A stretch of 8,610 bases of DNA from Nevskiales bacterium (GCA_022616655.1 JAKEEJ010000049.1:1-8610), one strand, 5' to 3'. Positions 1 through 7,371 are shown, counted from the stretch's first letter. Numbers and translations are program-made. Notes: a model not told the origin generated them from the letters alone.

Positions 1-10
1 CTCGATGCTG

Positions 11-27
11 GCTTAGACTCACTAAGC
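11..27. repeat. Short perfect hairpin at the left edge
   Basis: GCTTAG (11-16) and CTAAGC (22-27) are exact reverse complements separated by ACTCA. The 6-bp stem with a 5-nt loop sits ten bases before a second, stronger hairpin. There is no T-tract on either side, so it is not a convincing terminator. It could be part of a larger folded element cut by the window edge. Confidence 0.3.
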
Positions 28-36
28 GGCGCACCT

Positions 37-57
37 CGCGCCCAGTCTGGCGCGTTT
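37..57 (+). terminator. Possible rho-independent terminator (weak)
   Basis: CGCGCC (37-42) pairs perfectly with GGCGCG (49-54) around a CAGTCT loop, and TTT follows directly on the plus strand. The strong GC stem followed by a short T-run would fit the end of a plus-strand gene lying left of the window. The T-run is only three bases before C and G intervene, so termination is uncertain. On the minus strand no T-run follows, so it would not terminate the small broken gene at 98-363. Confidence 0.3.
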
Positions 58-97
58 CTGGGAAGCAACGCAGCGATCGGATAATTGTTAACAGGCC

Positions 98-363
98 CTA
101 GGCACTCACCTGAGTTTTGTCGCCGAAACCCTTACGGATGTCCTTCAGAACACTCGAAAGACTCTCTATTGCCATGCGCAGTTTGAAGCATTCTATTTTT
201 GAACATTGCTCTTTGTCTTCAAGACCGATTGCTTCCACGCCATTTGTTTTCTTCCACTCAGCGCCTGTTTTTATCGAGCCAGAAATTCTGTTTTTACAGC
301 CATATAAGCCTTCTCCAACTCAACAAGAGGTGATTTGACATAGCGAACATTTTCAAAGGGCAT
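98..363 (-). pseudogene. Frameshifted small hypothetical gene
   Basis: Product unknown. On the minus strand an ATG at 363 is preceded by GGAG (371-374) at 7-nt spacing. It opens a frame beginning MPFENVRYVKSPLVELEKAY that stops after 30 codons (TAA, 271-273). Just before that stop, the -1 frame is open and runs on to TAG at 98-100, giving a Lys/Glu-rich segment (for example KTGAEWKKTNGVEAIGLEDK and SSVLKDIRKGFGDKTQ). The span is 266 bases, one short of a whole number of codons, so restoring one base would give a continuous protein of about 88 residues. This fits a single-base deletion or a sequencing error. I see no classical X-XXY-YYZ slippery heptamer at the junction, which argues against programmed frameshifting. 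Low GC sets it apart from the neighbouring operon. It has no transmembrane segment or domain that I recognise. Confidence 0.4.
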
Positions 364-573
364 GATGTTGCTCCGGTTTTTATGGAACGAGCGAAACGAG
401 TGTACAAAGGTTTAAAAAGCGGCTGGGAGGATGATTTCCGAGGCGAATGGCTTGGGGCAACGTCACAAGCACGCCGTCATCTATGCGAGCAAAGTGTCCA
501 ACGCAAATCCGACGACAAAGTATCGCCTAATTCCCCTTGGCTTGGCGTATCACTCGCATCATTTCAGTAATGC

Positions 574-1416
574 CTACTGCGCCCGCCTTGCCATGAAGGC
601 CAGACGTTCGAACAGGTGCACGTCCTGTTCGTTTTTGAGCAGGGCGCCGTAGAGCGGCGGCAGGGATTTTTTGGCCGAGGCTTCGCGCAGCACCGCGGGG
701 TCCAGGTCTTCGGCCAGCAGCAGCTTGAGCCAGTCGAGCAGCTCCGAAGTGGACGGCCGCTTTTTCAGACCCGGCAGTTCGCGCAGTCCGAAGAATACTT
801 CCAGGGCCTCTCGCAGCAGGTTCTTTTTCAGGCCGGGGTAGTGCACGTCCACAATTTTCTGCAGGGTTTCACGATCGGGAAATCGGATGTAGTGGAAGAA
901 GCAGCGCCGCAGGAAGGCGTCGGGCAGTTCTTTTTCGTTGTTGGAGGTGATGAGGATGGCCGGTCGGTGGCGGGCTTTGATCGTCTCGCGCGTTTCGTAG
1001 ACGTCGAACGCCATTTTGTCGAGCTCGCGCAGCAGGTCGTTGGGGAATTCGATGTCGGCCTTGTCAATCTCGTCAATCAGCAGCACCGGCGGCGTCTCGG
1101 ATTCGAAACACTCCCACAGCTTGCCCTTGACGATGTAGTGGCGGATGTCCTTGACGCGGGCGTCGCCCAGCTGCGAGTCGCGCAGGCGCGACACGGCGTC
1201 GTATTCGTAGAGGCCCTGCTGGGCCTTGGTGGTGGATTTGATGTGCCACTCGAAGTACGGCCGTCCGAGCGCGCGGGCGAGCTCGACGGCGAGCTGGGTC
1301 TTGCCGGTGCCGGGCTCGCCTTTGACCAGCAACGGGCGCTGCAACGTGACGGCGGCGTTGACCGCCATCTTCAGGTCGTCGGTGGCGACGTAGGTGTCGG
1401 ACCCTTCAAAGCGCAT
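574..1416 (-). CDS. MoxR-family AAA+ ATPase (CoxD-like)
   Basis: A 280-residue AAA+ ATPase of the MoxR class, whose members act as chaperone-like or metal-insertion ATPases, usually with a VWA-domain partner. Visible motifs: Walker A GEPGTGKT (33-40), Walker B VLLIDEIDKAD (111-121, with D115 and E116), sensor 1 around TSNN (157-160), an arginine-finger region DAFLRRCFFHY (166-176) and a sensor-2 arginine near KRPSTSELLDW (219-229). The length fits a complete ATPase, with the MoxR lid in the C-terminal third. There is no signal peptide or membrane segment, so it is cytoplasmic. ATG 1416 is the first ATG after an in-frame TGA, but no clear Shine-Dalgarno precedes it. It lies 59 nt after fadE and probably shares its transcript. 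Its substrate is unknown. The usual CoxE-like VWA partner is not found downstream, where low-GC DNA begins. Confidence 0.9.
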   Translation of the reverse strand: MRFEGSDTYVATDDLKMAVNAAVTLQRPLLVKGEPGTGKTQLAVELARALGRPYFEWHIKSTTKAQQGLYEYDAVSRLRDSQLGDARVKDIRHYIVKGKLWECFESETPPVLLIDEIDKADIEFPNDLLRELDKMAFDVYETRETIKARHRPAILITSNNEKELPDAFLRRCFFHYIRFPDRETLQKIVDVHYPGLKKNLLREALEVFFGLRELPGLKKRPSTSELLDWLKLLLAEDLDPAVLREASAKKSLPPLYGALLKNEQDVHLFERLAFMARRAQ

Positions 1417-1475
1417 GCGAAATCTGCGTCAAGCGGTTTACGCCGTGGCTTCCCGCAGAAACGATCTTCGTTCGG

Positions 1476-3770
1476 TCAACGGGACATCGCCATGGCGGTC
1501 AGCGGTTCCGTGACAGGTTTTGCGTCGGCGGAATCCTCGAAGCCCGGGGTATGCTGCAATCCCGGCTGGCCGAAGTACTCGGCTGGCGTGAACTGATCCA
1601 CTTCGATCGCCGCCAGGCGCGCGGCGAGGGCCTCCTTCAGCAGCCTGGCCTCGGCCGCGCTGACGACGCTCAGCCGGGCGGCTTCGTCGGCAACTTCGGC
1701 CGGCAGGCCGTGCGGCAGTTTTCTGGCTTTCTGTGCGGCGATGATTTTCAGCGCCGGTGCGTGCGCCTCGGTGATCAGACGGAAGGCCTTGAGCAGACGG
1801 CCGGCGCCCGGCGTGTCTTCGGAAGGCATGAAGGTACCGGCCACCAGACGGCGGTACGGGTCGTGCAGCGTCTGAATGGTCAGCGCACACAGGTGCGACA
1901 GCCGGTCGCGCGGCATCTGGCCGACCGGATTCAGGCGCACGATCCACAGGCCGACGGTGCGCATCCAGAGACCGGCCAGCGGTGCATCGAAGTTCTGATA
2001 GATCCCTTCAAAGGCCCGCTGCACTTTGGCCAGCGCGTACTCGCAGGCGTACTGTACCCAGGGCAGATCTTCCGCCTTGCGGCCTTCGGCCTCGAAGCGG
2101 CGCAGGGTAGACGTCGCGATCATCTGCCAGGCCAGCGCATCGGCCAGGCGGCCGGTGAGCTTGCCACGGGCCTTGAGCTTGCCCCCAATAAAGAACATCG
2201 CCAGGTTGGTGAGCTGTGCATAGCGCGAGCCGGCCCAGCCCAGACGGCGGTAGTACTTCGCGGTGACGCCCGAGACCGGTGAACCCGCCGACCAGCCGCG
2301 CGTCAGCGTACGCGTGAAGGTGCGCAGAACGGTCATGGCAAACTGGCCGAACCAGGCCAGCAGATTGTTGCGAAACGCCCGAACGTCGCCATTTTCGACG
2401 GCTTTCACCACGTTCAGGGCGTACGGGTGGCAGCGCGTCGCGCCCTGACCGAACACAATCAGGGTGCGCGTCATGATGTTGGCGCCTTCCACCGTCACGG
2501 CGACCGGTGTGGAGGTGTAAGCCTTGCCGAGAATGTTGTTGGGACCCTGCATGACGCCGGCGCCCGAGAACACGTCCATGCCGTCGGCCACCAGTTCACG
2601 CGCCATCTCCGTGCTGTAGGCCTTGAGAATCGCCGACACCACCGGCGGCTGATGACCGGCGTCCACCGCCGAACATCCGAAGATGCGCGCGGCGTCGAAA
2701 GCATACGTGAGCGCGGCAATCTTGCCGACCTTGTCCTCGATGCCTTCCATGTGGCCGATCGGAATGCCGAACTGCTGGCGCACCATGGAGTAGGGCCCGG
2801 TGACGGCGGCAATCGTTTTCATCGTGCCGATCGCGCCCGCCGGCAGCGAGACCATGCGCCCGCCGGCGAGCTGTTCCATCAGCATGCGCCAGCCCTGACC
2901 AGCCCCCGCAGTACCGCCGACGATCTGCCCGGCCGGGACCACGATGTCCTTGCCGACGAGCGGGCCGTTATAGAACGGCTCGCCAATCGGGTCGTGGAAA
3001 TTGCCGATGGACAAACCCGGCGTACCCTTGTGCAGCAGGACCACGGTAATGCCGGGGTCGGTGCCCTTGCCGAGCAAATTGGCGGGGTCCTTGAGCTTGC
3101 AGGCCAGCGAGATCAGGTTCGCGACCGGCGCCAGCGTGATGTAGCGTTTGCGGAAGTTGAGGCGGATTTTCACTTCGCCGTCACTGTCCTTGAAGACCTG
3201 GCCTTCGGCGCGGATCGAAGCGGCGTCAGAACCGGCCGTGGGTTCGGTCAGGGCGAAACAGGGGATGTACTCGCCGCGGGCCAGTTTGGGCAGGTAGTGG
3301 TTTTTCTGCTCCTCGGTGCCGTAATGCGTGATCAGCTCGGCGGCGCCCAGCGTGTTGGGAATGACGATGAAGGTGCCGACGACGCCGGAAGCGATGCTGG
3401 CCTTGGCCATGATGGTGCTGATCGCCAGCGTGGAGAACTCGAGGCCGCCGTATTTCCTGGGGATCAGCAGCCCGAAGAAGCCCTTCTTTTTCATGTACTC
3501 CAGCACGTCGCGCGGCATTTCGCGGGTCTCGCTGACCCGGTGACGATCAAACAGGCGGCACAGCTCGTCACAGGTGACGTCGAGAAAATGCTGTTCCTCG
3601 GCCGACAGCGAGCCGTAGTGCTCCGCAAGAATCTTCTGGAAATCCGGGTTGCCGCTGAAGAACTCGCCGTCAATCCAGACGCTGCCGGCCTCCAGCGCCA
3701 GCCGTTCGGTATCGGAGATTTTCGGCAGGACCCGTTTGGCCTGCATGAACTTCATCAGTGCTGAAAACAC
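1476..3770 (-). CDS. fadE: Acyl-CoA dehydrogenase, FadE type
   Basis: FAD-dependent acyl-CoA dehydrogenase, the first step of beta-oxidation (acyl-CoA to trans-2-enoyl-CoA), with electrons expected to pass to an electron-transfer flavoprotein. The 764 residues fit the large FadE group, not the roughly 380-residue short form. An N-terminal and middle dehydrogenase core (about 60-470) includes the flavin/substrate motif FALTEPTAGSD (172-182). The motif VTVEGANIMTR (425-435) and GQGATRCHPY (441-450) are characteristic of FadE. The C-terminal roughly 290 residues match the FadE-specific extension (DUF1974). E. coli FadE is about 50 residues longer; this protein starts at the soluble domain and shows no N-terminal membrane helix. 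The start is GTG (3768-3770), chosen because GAGG lies 7 nt upstream (3778-3781); the next ATG, five codons in, is too far from that site. It lies 130 nt after the hydratase/dehydrogenase gene, a gap holding a palindromic repeat. A run of hydrophobic residues near 597-612 could aid membrane association (inference). Confidence 0.95.
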   Translation of the reverse strand: MFSALMKFMQAKRVLPKISDTERLALEAGSVWIDGEFFSGNPDFQKILAEHYGSLSAEEQHFLDVTCDELCRLFDRHRVSETREMPRDVLEYMKKKGFFGLLIPRKYGGLEFSTLAISTIMAKASIASGVVGTFIVIPNTLGAAELITHYGTEEQKNHYLPKLARGEYIPCFALTEPTAGSDAASIRAEGQVFKDSDGEVKIRLNFRKRYITLAPVANLISLACKLKDPANLLGKGTDPGITVVLLHKGTPGLSIGNFHDPIGEPFYNGPLVGKDIVVPAGQIVGGTAGAGQGWRMLMEQLAGGRMVSLPAGAIGTMKTIAAVTGPYSMVRQQFGIPIGHMEGIEDKVGKIAALTYAFDAARIFGCSAVDAGHQPPVVSAILKAYSTEMARELVADGMDVFSGAGVMQGPNNILGKAYTSTPVAVTVEGANIMTRTLIVFGQGATRCHPYALNVVKAVENGDVRAFRNNLLAWFGQFAMTVLRTFTRTLTRGWSAGSPVSGVTAKYYRRLGWAGSRYAQLTNLAMFFIGGKLKARGKLTGRLADALAWQMIATSTLRRFEAEGRKAEDLPWVQYACEYALAKVQRAFEGIYQNFDAPLAGLWMRTVGLWIVRLNPVGQMPRDRLSHLCALTIQTLHDPYRRLVAGTFMPSEDTPGAGRLLKAFRLITEAHAPALKIIAAQKARKLPHGLPAEVADEAARLSVVSAAEARLLKEALAARLAAIEVDQFTPAEYFGQPGLQHTPGFEDSADAKPVTEPLTAMAMSR

Positions 3771-3777
3771 AGTGTCA

Positions 3778-3781
3778 CCTC
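3778..3781 (-). promoter_or_regulatory. Ribosome binding site deciding the GTG start of fadE
   Basis: On the minus strand GAGG, within GAGGTGACACT, ends seven bases before GTG 3770. This spacing supports the GTG as the fadE start over the ATG codons five and eight codons downstream. Confidence 0.65.
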
Positions 3782-3839
3782 AGGCAATAAAAAAAGGTTC
3801 GCGCAGAGCACGCTCAGTACGCATTTCAAAATTGAACTT

Positions 3840-3861
3840 CCTTCCCCGCAGGCGGGGGAGG
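3840..3861. repeat. REP-like GC-rich palindrome between fad genes
   Basis: Bases 3840-3848 pair with 3853-3861 (nine pairs, one of them G-T) around a four-base CAGG loop, giving a very stable hairpin in the 130-nt gap between the hydratase/dehydrogenase gene and fadE. The plus strand continues with GATTGAGGTGGGGGCGG. A C/G palindrome with a GTGG-rich flank is the style of dispersed extragenic palindromes seen in many GC-rich proteobacteria; membership of such a family here is inference. It is not followed by a T-tract in the direction of operon transcription, so it is more likely an mRNA-stability or processing element, or a passive repeat, than a terminator. Confidence 0.5.
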
Positions 3862-3900
3862 ATTGAGGTGGGGGCGGTTTGCGATTTTTGCGCAAGATAT

Positions 3901-6048
3901 TCATTCGAATCTTCTTCCTTCTTTGGCCATCTTGACCAGAATGGAGGCGGGCTTGAAGCGCTCGCCGTATTTCTTGGCCAGTTCCCTGGAGCGCTTGACG
4001 AAATTCTCGACGCCGTAGGCGTTGATCAACTGCAGCGTACCGCCCTGAAAGGGCGCGAAACCCCAGCCGAAGATCGAACCGATGTTGGTGTCGGCCACCG
4101 TTTCCACCACGCCTTCCTGGTAACACTTCGCCGACTCGTTGGCCTGTATAAACATCAGGCGGTCCATCAGTTCCTGCTGAGACAGCGGTTCCTGGAGCGG
4201 GAAGACTTTTGTCAGTTCCGGCCAGAGGCGCTTGCCGCCCTCCGCGGGATAGTCGTAGAACCCTTTGCCGGCCTTCTTGCCCGGTCGGTTGAGTTCCTTG
4301 ACCATTTTCTCGACCACCGCGTTGGCCGGATGTTCCGGTTCGGTTTTGCCCTCGGCAGCCAGGTCTTTGCGGGTCTGCTCGATGATATGCATGGACAGCG
4401 ACAGCGAGACCTCGTCATGCACCGCCAGCGGACCCACCGGCATGCCGGCCTGTTGTCCGGCGGCTTCAATCGCCCGCGGGTGCTGGCCGTCGAGCAACAG
4501 TGCGGCGCCTTCCCGCACGTAGGTCCCGAAGACGCGCGAAGTGTAAAACCCGCGTGAATCGTTGACGACAATCGGCGTTTTCCGGATCTGCTGCACGTAG
4601 TCAAAGGTCCGGGCCAGCGTTTCCGGCGAGGTTTTCTTGCCCTTGATGATTTCCACCAGTGCCATCTTGTCCACCGGCGAGAAGAAGTGCACGCCGATGA
4701 AATTTTTGGGCTGCCGGCTGGCCTCGGCCAGACCCGTGATGGGCAGGGTGGAGGTGTTGGAGCCGAACACCTTGTCCGGACCCAGCACCGCCTCGGCTTT
4801 GCGGGTCACGTCGGCCTTGATGGTCCGGTCCTCGAACACGGCTTCAATGATGAAATCGCAACCGGCCAGGTCCTCGAACTTTGTGGTCGGTTTGATGCGG
4901 GCCAGAATTTCGTCCTTGGCCTGGGGCGTGGTGAGACCTTTCTTCAGATCCTTGTCGAGCAGTCCGGTGGAATAACCCTTGCCCTTGTCGGCGGCGTCCT
5001 GGGTGGTGTCAAGCAGCACCACCTCCATGCCGGCCTTGGCCGAAACATAGGCGATGCCCGCGCCCATCATGCCGGCGCCGAGCACGCCCAGTTTTTTGAC
5101 GGTGAATCTATCGAATCCTTCCGGCCGGCTCTTGCCTTTGTTGATGGCATTGAGCTGAAACCACAGCGTGCCGATCAGATTCTTGCTGACCTGGCCCACC
5201 GCCAGTTCGGCGAAATAGCGCGATTCCACCCGGCAACCCGTGTCGAAGTCGGTGATGCCGCCCTCGAAGACGCAGGATTGGATATTGACTCCCGCCGGAT
5301 AGTTGCCTTGCGTCTTGGCCGCGACGATGGACGGCGTGGACATGAAGACCGGCATGAGCGCTGGGGTTCTGGAATCGCCGCCCGGCCATCTGAATTTGGG
5401 ATCGTCCCAGGGCTGGATCGGGTTGGGATTGGCGAGACACCAGGCTTTGGCGCGCGCCAGCAACGGTTCGCGGTCGTTCACCAGCTCGTGCAGGAGGCCG
5501 GCGTCCTTGGCGGCTTGCGCCCGCAGTTCCGTGCCTTCCAGCATCAACGACAGCGCCTTCTGAATCCCGATGAGCCGGGGCAGACGCTGAGTACCGCCAC
5601 CGCCCGGCAGCAGGCCGAGTTTGACTTCCGGCAGACCGAATTTGGCCCTGGGGTCGTTGAGGGCGATGCGGTAATGACAGGCCATCGCCAGCTCCAGGCC
5701 GCCGCCCAGCGCCGTGCCGTTGAGCGCCGCCACCACCGGCCGGCCGCATTTCTCAAGCCGCCGCAGGATCGCCTTGAAGGCTTCGCAGCCCTCGAACGCC
5801 ACGCGGGGATCGGTCAGAACCACGAGCTTTTCAATGTCGGCGCCGGCCAGAAATTCCTTCTTTCCGGAGGTGACGATGACGCCCTTGATGCCGGGATCAG
5901 ACTCAATCCTCTGGAGCGCCTCCGCAAACGGTGTCATCAGGTCCTCGTTGAGGACGTTCATGGGACGTCCCGGCAGGTCGAGGGTGAGCGTTACGATTCC
6001 GTCCTGGTCTTTGGTGAACTGGACGGGGCTTGAGGTTCTTGTATCCAT
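3901..6048 (-). CDS. fadJ: Enoyl-CoA hydratase/3-hydroxyacyl-CoA dehydrogenase (FadB/FadJ)
   Basis: Bifunctional beta-oxidation enzyme: hydrates enoyl-CoA and oxidises the 3-hydroxyacyl-CoA with NAD+ to 3-ketoacyl-CoA. The 715 residues match full-length FadJ. The N-terminal crotonase domain (about 10-200) has FLAGADI (66-72) and ALGGGLEL (113-120) for the oxyanion hole, with catalytic glutamates E119 and E141 (GLPEVKLGLLPGG). The linker contains KTQGNYPA (245-252), as in FadJ. The Rossmann domain starts at GVLGAGMMGAGIA (321-333). SNTSTLPI (430-437) and HFFSPVDKMALVEII (454-468) supply the dehydrogenase residues, including the H454/E466 pair. C-terminal helical domains end with GWGFAPFQGG (661-670). 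All key residues are present. Overall motif wording is nearer FadJ than FadB, but the name is a family-level call. ATG 6048 has only a weak GGAA upstream. It lies 94 nt after the thiolase, its expected partner; E. coli fadBA has the opposite order. Confidence 0.95.
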   Translation of the reverse strand: MDTRTSSPVQFTKDQDGIVTLTLDLPGRPMNVLNEDLMTPFAEALQRIESDPGIKGVIVTSGKKEFLAGADIEKLVVLTDPRVAFEGCEAFKAILRRLEKCGRPVVAALNGTALGGGLELAMACHYRIALNDPRAKFGLPEVKLGLLPGGGGTQRLPRLIGIQKALSLMLEGTELRAQAAKDAGLLHELVNDREPLLARAKAWCLANPNPIQPWDDPKFRWPGGDSRTPALMPVFMSTPSIVAAKTQGNYPAGVNIQSCVFEGGITDFDTGCRVESRYFAELAVGQVSKNLIGTLWFQLNAINKGKSRPEGFDRFTVKKLGVLGAGMMGAGIAYVSAKAGMEVVLLDTTQDAADKGKGYSTGLLDKDLKKGLTTPQAKDEILARIKPTTKFEDLAGCDFIIEAVFEDRTIKADVTRKAEAVLGPDKVFGSNTSTLPITGLAEASRQPKNFIGVHFFSPVDKMALVEIIKGKKTSPETLARTFDYVQQIRKTPIVVNDSRGFYTSRVFGTYVREGAALLLDGQHPRAIEAAGQQAGMPVGPLAVHDEVSLSLSMHIIEQTRKDLAAEGKTEPEHPANAVVEKMVKELNRPGKKAGKGFYDYPAEGGKRLWPELTKVFPLQEPLSQQELMDRLMFIQANESAKCYQEGVVETVADTNIGSIFGWGFAPFQGGTLQLINAYGVENFVKRSRELAKKYGERFKPASILVKMAKEGRRFE

Positions 6049-6080
6049 TCGGGGTTCCGGGATTCGAGATTCTAGATGGG

Positions 6081-6134
6081 GGGATTCGGAAGGGGCGAAG
6101 ACCGGGCGCGGCTGCGAATCCCGCCTTCCGAACC
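6081..6134. repeat. Nested inverted repeats in the thiolase-hydratase gap
   Basis: The 94-nt gap contains two competing inverted repeats. TTCGGAAGG (6085-6093) is the exact reverse complement of CCTTCCGAA (6124-6132). GGGATTCG (6081-6088) is the exact reverse complement of CGAATCCC (6115-6122). They share bases 6085-6088, so only one hairpin can form at a time. A further direct copy of GGGATTCG lies at 6059-6066, just after the hydratase start codon region. GGGATTCG-type spacer repeats are something I associate with xanthomonad-like genomes (recollection, not tested). No T-tract follows on the minus strand, so this is not a standard terminator. Confidence 0.5.
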
Positions 6135-6142
6135 TCGGTCGT

Positions 6143-7351
6143 TCAGTGCACCCGCTCGATGATGGTGGCGATGCCCATGCCGCTGCCGATGCACAGCGAG
6201 GCGAGGCCGAATTGCTTGTCCTGACGCTCCAGTTCGTCCAACAGGGTGCCCAGAATCATCGCGCCGGTGGCGCCGAGAGGATGACCCAGAGCAATGGCAC
6301 CGCCATTGACGTTGACGCGGTCCATGTCAATGTCGAGATCGCGCACGGCGTGCAGCACCACGGCGGCGAACGCTTCGTTGATCTCGAAAAGATCAATGTT
6401 CCTGGCGTCCAGGCCGGCCCGCTTCAGCGCCTTGCGGGTGGCCGGGGCGATACCGGTGAGCATGATGGTGGGTTCGGAGCCGATCACCGCGGTGGCGACC
6501 ACACGCGCGCGCGGTTTCAGGCCCAGTTTCTTGCCGATTTTTTTGTTGCCGATCAGAACGGCGGCCGCGCCGTCCACGATGCCCGACGAGTTGCCGGCGT
6601 GGTGCACGTGATTGATTTTCTCGACCGTGGTGTATTTGCGCAGCGCCGTGGCGTCAAAGCCCATCTGACCGAGCTGTTCGAAGGACGGCTTGAGGCTTGC
6701 CAGGCCTTCCAGCGTGGTGTCGGGGCGGATGAATTCATCACGCTCCAGCACCGGCAGGCCGTTGACGTCCTTGACCGGCACCACCGACCGATTGAAGCGG
6801 CCTTCGCTCTGCGCGTGGGTGGCCCGGTGCTGCGAGCGCAGCGCAAATTCGTCCACGTCACGGCGCGAGAAATGGCCCAGCGTGGCAATGAGATCGGCGC
6901 CGATGCCCTGCGGGGCAAAGCCGATCGTCTGGTTCACACGCGGGTCCATCGCCACCGCGCCGCCGTCGGAACCCATCGGCCAGCGCGACATGCATTCCAC
7001 GCCGCCGCCGACCGTCAGGTCTTCGAAGCCGGACAGAACCTTCATCGCCGCGAGGTTGACCGACTCCAGCCCCGAGGCACAGAAGCGCGACTGGGTCACG
7101 CCCGCCACGGACGGATCCCAGCCGGCGTAGAGCACCGCGGTGCGCGCGATGTCCGCCCCCTGCTCGCCCACGGGCGTGACGCAGCCCAGCACGACATCGT
7201 CCACCCGGGCGGTGTCGAGCTCGTTGCGGTCGCGCAGGGCGCGCAGAAGACCGGAAACCAGATGGACGGGCGTGACCTGGTGCAGGCTGCCGTCCTTTTT
7301 GCCTTTGCCGCGCGGAGTGCGCACGGCGTCGTAGATATAGGCGTCCGTCAT
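6143..7351 (-). CDS. Thiolase, acetyl-CoA acyltransferase (FadA-like)
   Basis: Thiolase for the last step of beta-oxidation: CoA-dependent cleavage of 3-ketoacyl-CoA to acetyl-CoA and a shortened acyl-CoA. The 402 residues are normal for the family. Visible residues: nucleophile Cys91 in [11 protein letters not shown], the substrate-loop motif [14 protein letters not shown] (250-263), NEAFA (325-329), His357 in [15 protein letters not shown], and the second catalytic Cys387 in CIGSGMG. All catalytic residues are intact. The CxGxGxG motif has Ser390 where many thiolases have Gly. The start is ATG 7351, with GGAG six bases upstream (7358-7361) and [13 protein letters not shown] as the expected N-terminus; the in-frame ATG 40 codons upstream would translate regulatory DNA and is rejected. 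It is the first gene of the minus-strand fad cluster and divergent from the TetR gene. Specificity (broad FadA versus short-chain acetoacetyl-CoA) cannot be settled by eye, though pairing with the hydratase/dehydrogenase favours beta-oxidation. Confidence 0.93.
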   Translation of the reverse strand: MTDAYIYDAVRTPRGKGKKDGSLHQVTPVHLVSGLLRALRDRNELDTARVDDVVLGCVTPVGEQGADIARTAVLYAGWDPSVAGVTQSRFCASGLESVNLAAMKVLSGFEDLTVGGGVECMSRWPMGSDGGAVAMDPRVNQTIGFAPQGIGADLIATLGHFSRRDVDEFALRSQHRATHAQSEGRFNRSVVPVKDVNGLPVLERDEFIRPDTTLEGLASLKPSFEQLGQMGFDATALRKYTTVEKINHVHHAGNSSGIVDGAAAVLIGNKKIGKKLGLKPRARVVATAVIGSEPTIMLTGIAPATRKALKRAGLDARNIDLFEINEAFAAVVLHAVRDLDIDMDRVNVNGGAIALGHPLGATGAMILGTLLDELERQDKQFGLASLCIGSGMGIATIIERVH

Positions 7352-7357
7352 GGAAAA

Positions 7358-7361
7358 CTCC
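7358..7361 (-). promoter_or_regulatory. Ribosome binding site deciding the thiolase start
   Basis: GGAG on the minus strand lies six bases before ATG 7351. It fixes the thiolase start at 7351 rather than at the in-frame ATG at 7471, which has no comparable site and would add 40 residues unlike any thiolase. Confidence 0.7.
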
Positions 7362-7371
7362 AGGGGGGACC

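Larger units (their letters stand above)
1..573. other. Low-GC gene-poor segment at the left end
   Basis: This stretch carries no intact gene that I can support. It lies directly after the moxR stop codon. Hand-counted GC is about 40% for 181-420, rising to roughly 50-60% for 421-540, while the fad genes are visibly much richer. Contents: two short hairpins (11-27 and 37-54), a small frameshifted minus-strand reading frame (98-363) with a good ribosome binding site, and about 200 bases (364-573) with only short unsupported frames. The base composition and the broken gene suggest acquired or decaying DNA rather than a normal operon spacer. No integrase, transposase, terminal repeats or tRNA is visible inside the window, so the mechanism is unknown. 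Confidence 0.5.

Noticed and set aside
1..97. Integron attC-like reading (GTTAACAATT after the broken gene, then hairpins)
   Set aside because: The left part of an attC resembles this, but no matching complementary GTTRRRY half was found before the window edge, and no integrase is present.
483..559. Distant inverted repeat ATGCGAG / CTCGCAT
   Set aside because: Only seven bases with a long unstructured loop and no extension; likely chance.
382..570. Plus-strand open frame of 62 codons in the low-GC region
   Set aside because: No ribosome binding site, no recognisable domain, and it overlaps the upstream region of the small minus-strand gene; could not be supported.
565..579. CAGTA-ATGCC-TACTG hairpin at the moxR stop codon
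   Set aside because: Five weak pairs overlapping the stop codon and no T-tract; not a believable terminator.
616..1596. Plus-strand open frame of 326 codons
   Set aside because: Antisense to the MoxR ATPase, whose Walker motifs lie on the other strand.
2427..3764. Long plus-strand open frame of 445 codons
   Set aside because: It lies wholly antisense to fadE; its His/Arg/Asp-rich composition is typical of the reverse of GC-rich coding DNA and it has no recognisable domain.
3784..3810. Seven-T run on the minus strand before fadE as a terminator
   Set aside because: The preceding potential stem is only about five pairs with G-T wobbles and is separated from the T-run, so it is not convincing inside an operon.
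3825..3836. Palindrome TTCAAAATTGAA upstream of fadE
   Set aside because: Short, AT-rich, does not match the GGTAATG palindrome, and palindromes of this size are expected by chance.
4687..6033. Long plus-strand open frame of 448 codons
   Set aside because: Antisense shadow of the intact hydratase/dehydrogenase gene, which has all catalytic motifs on the minus strand.
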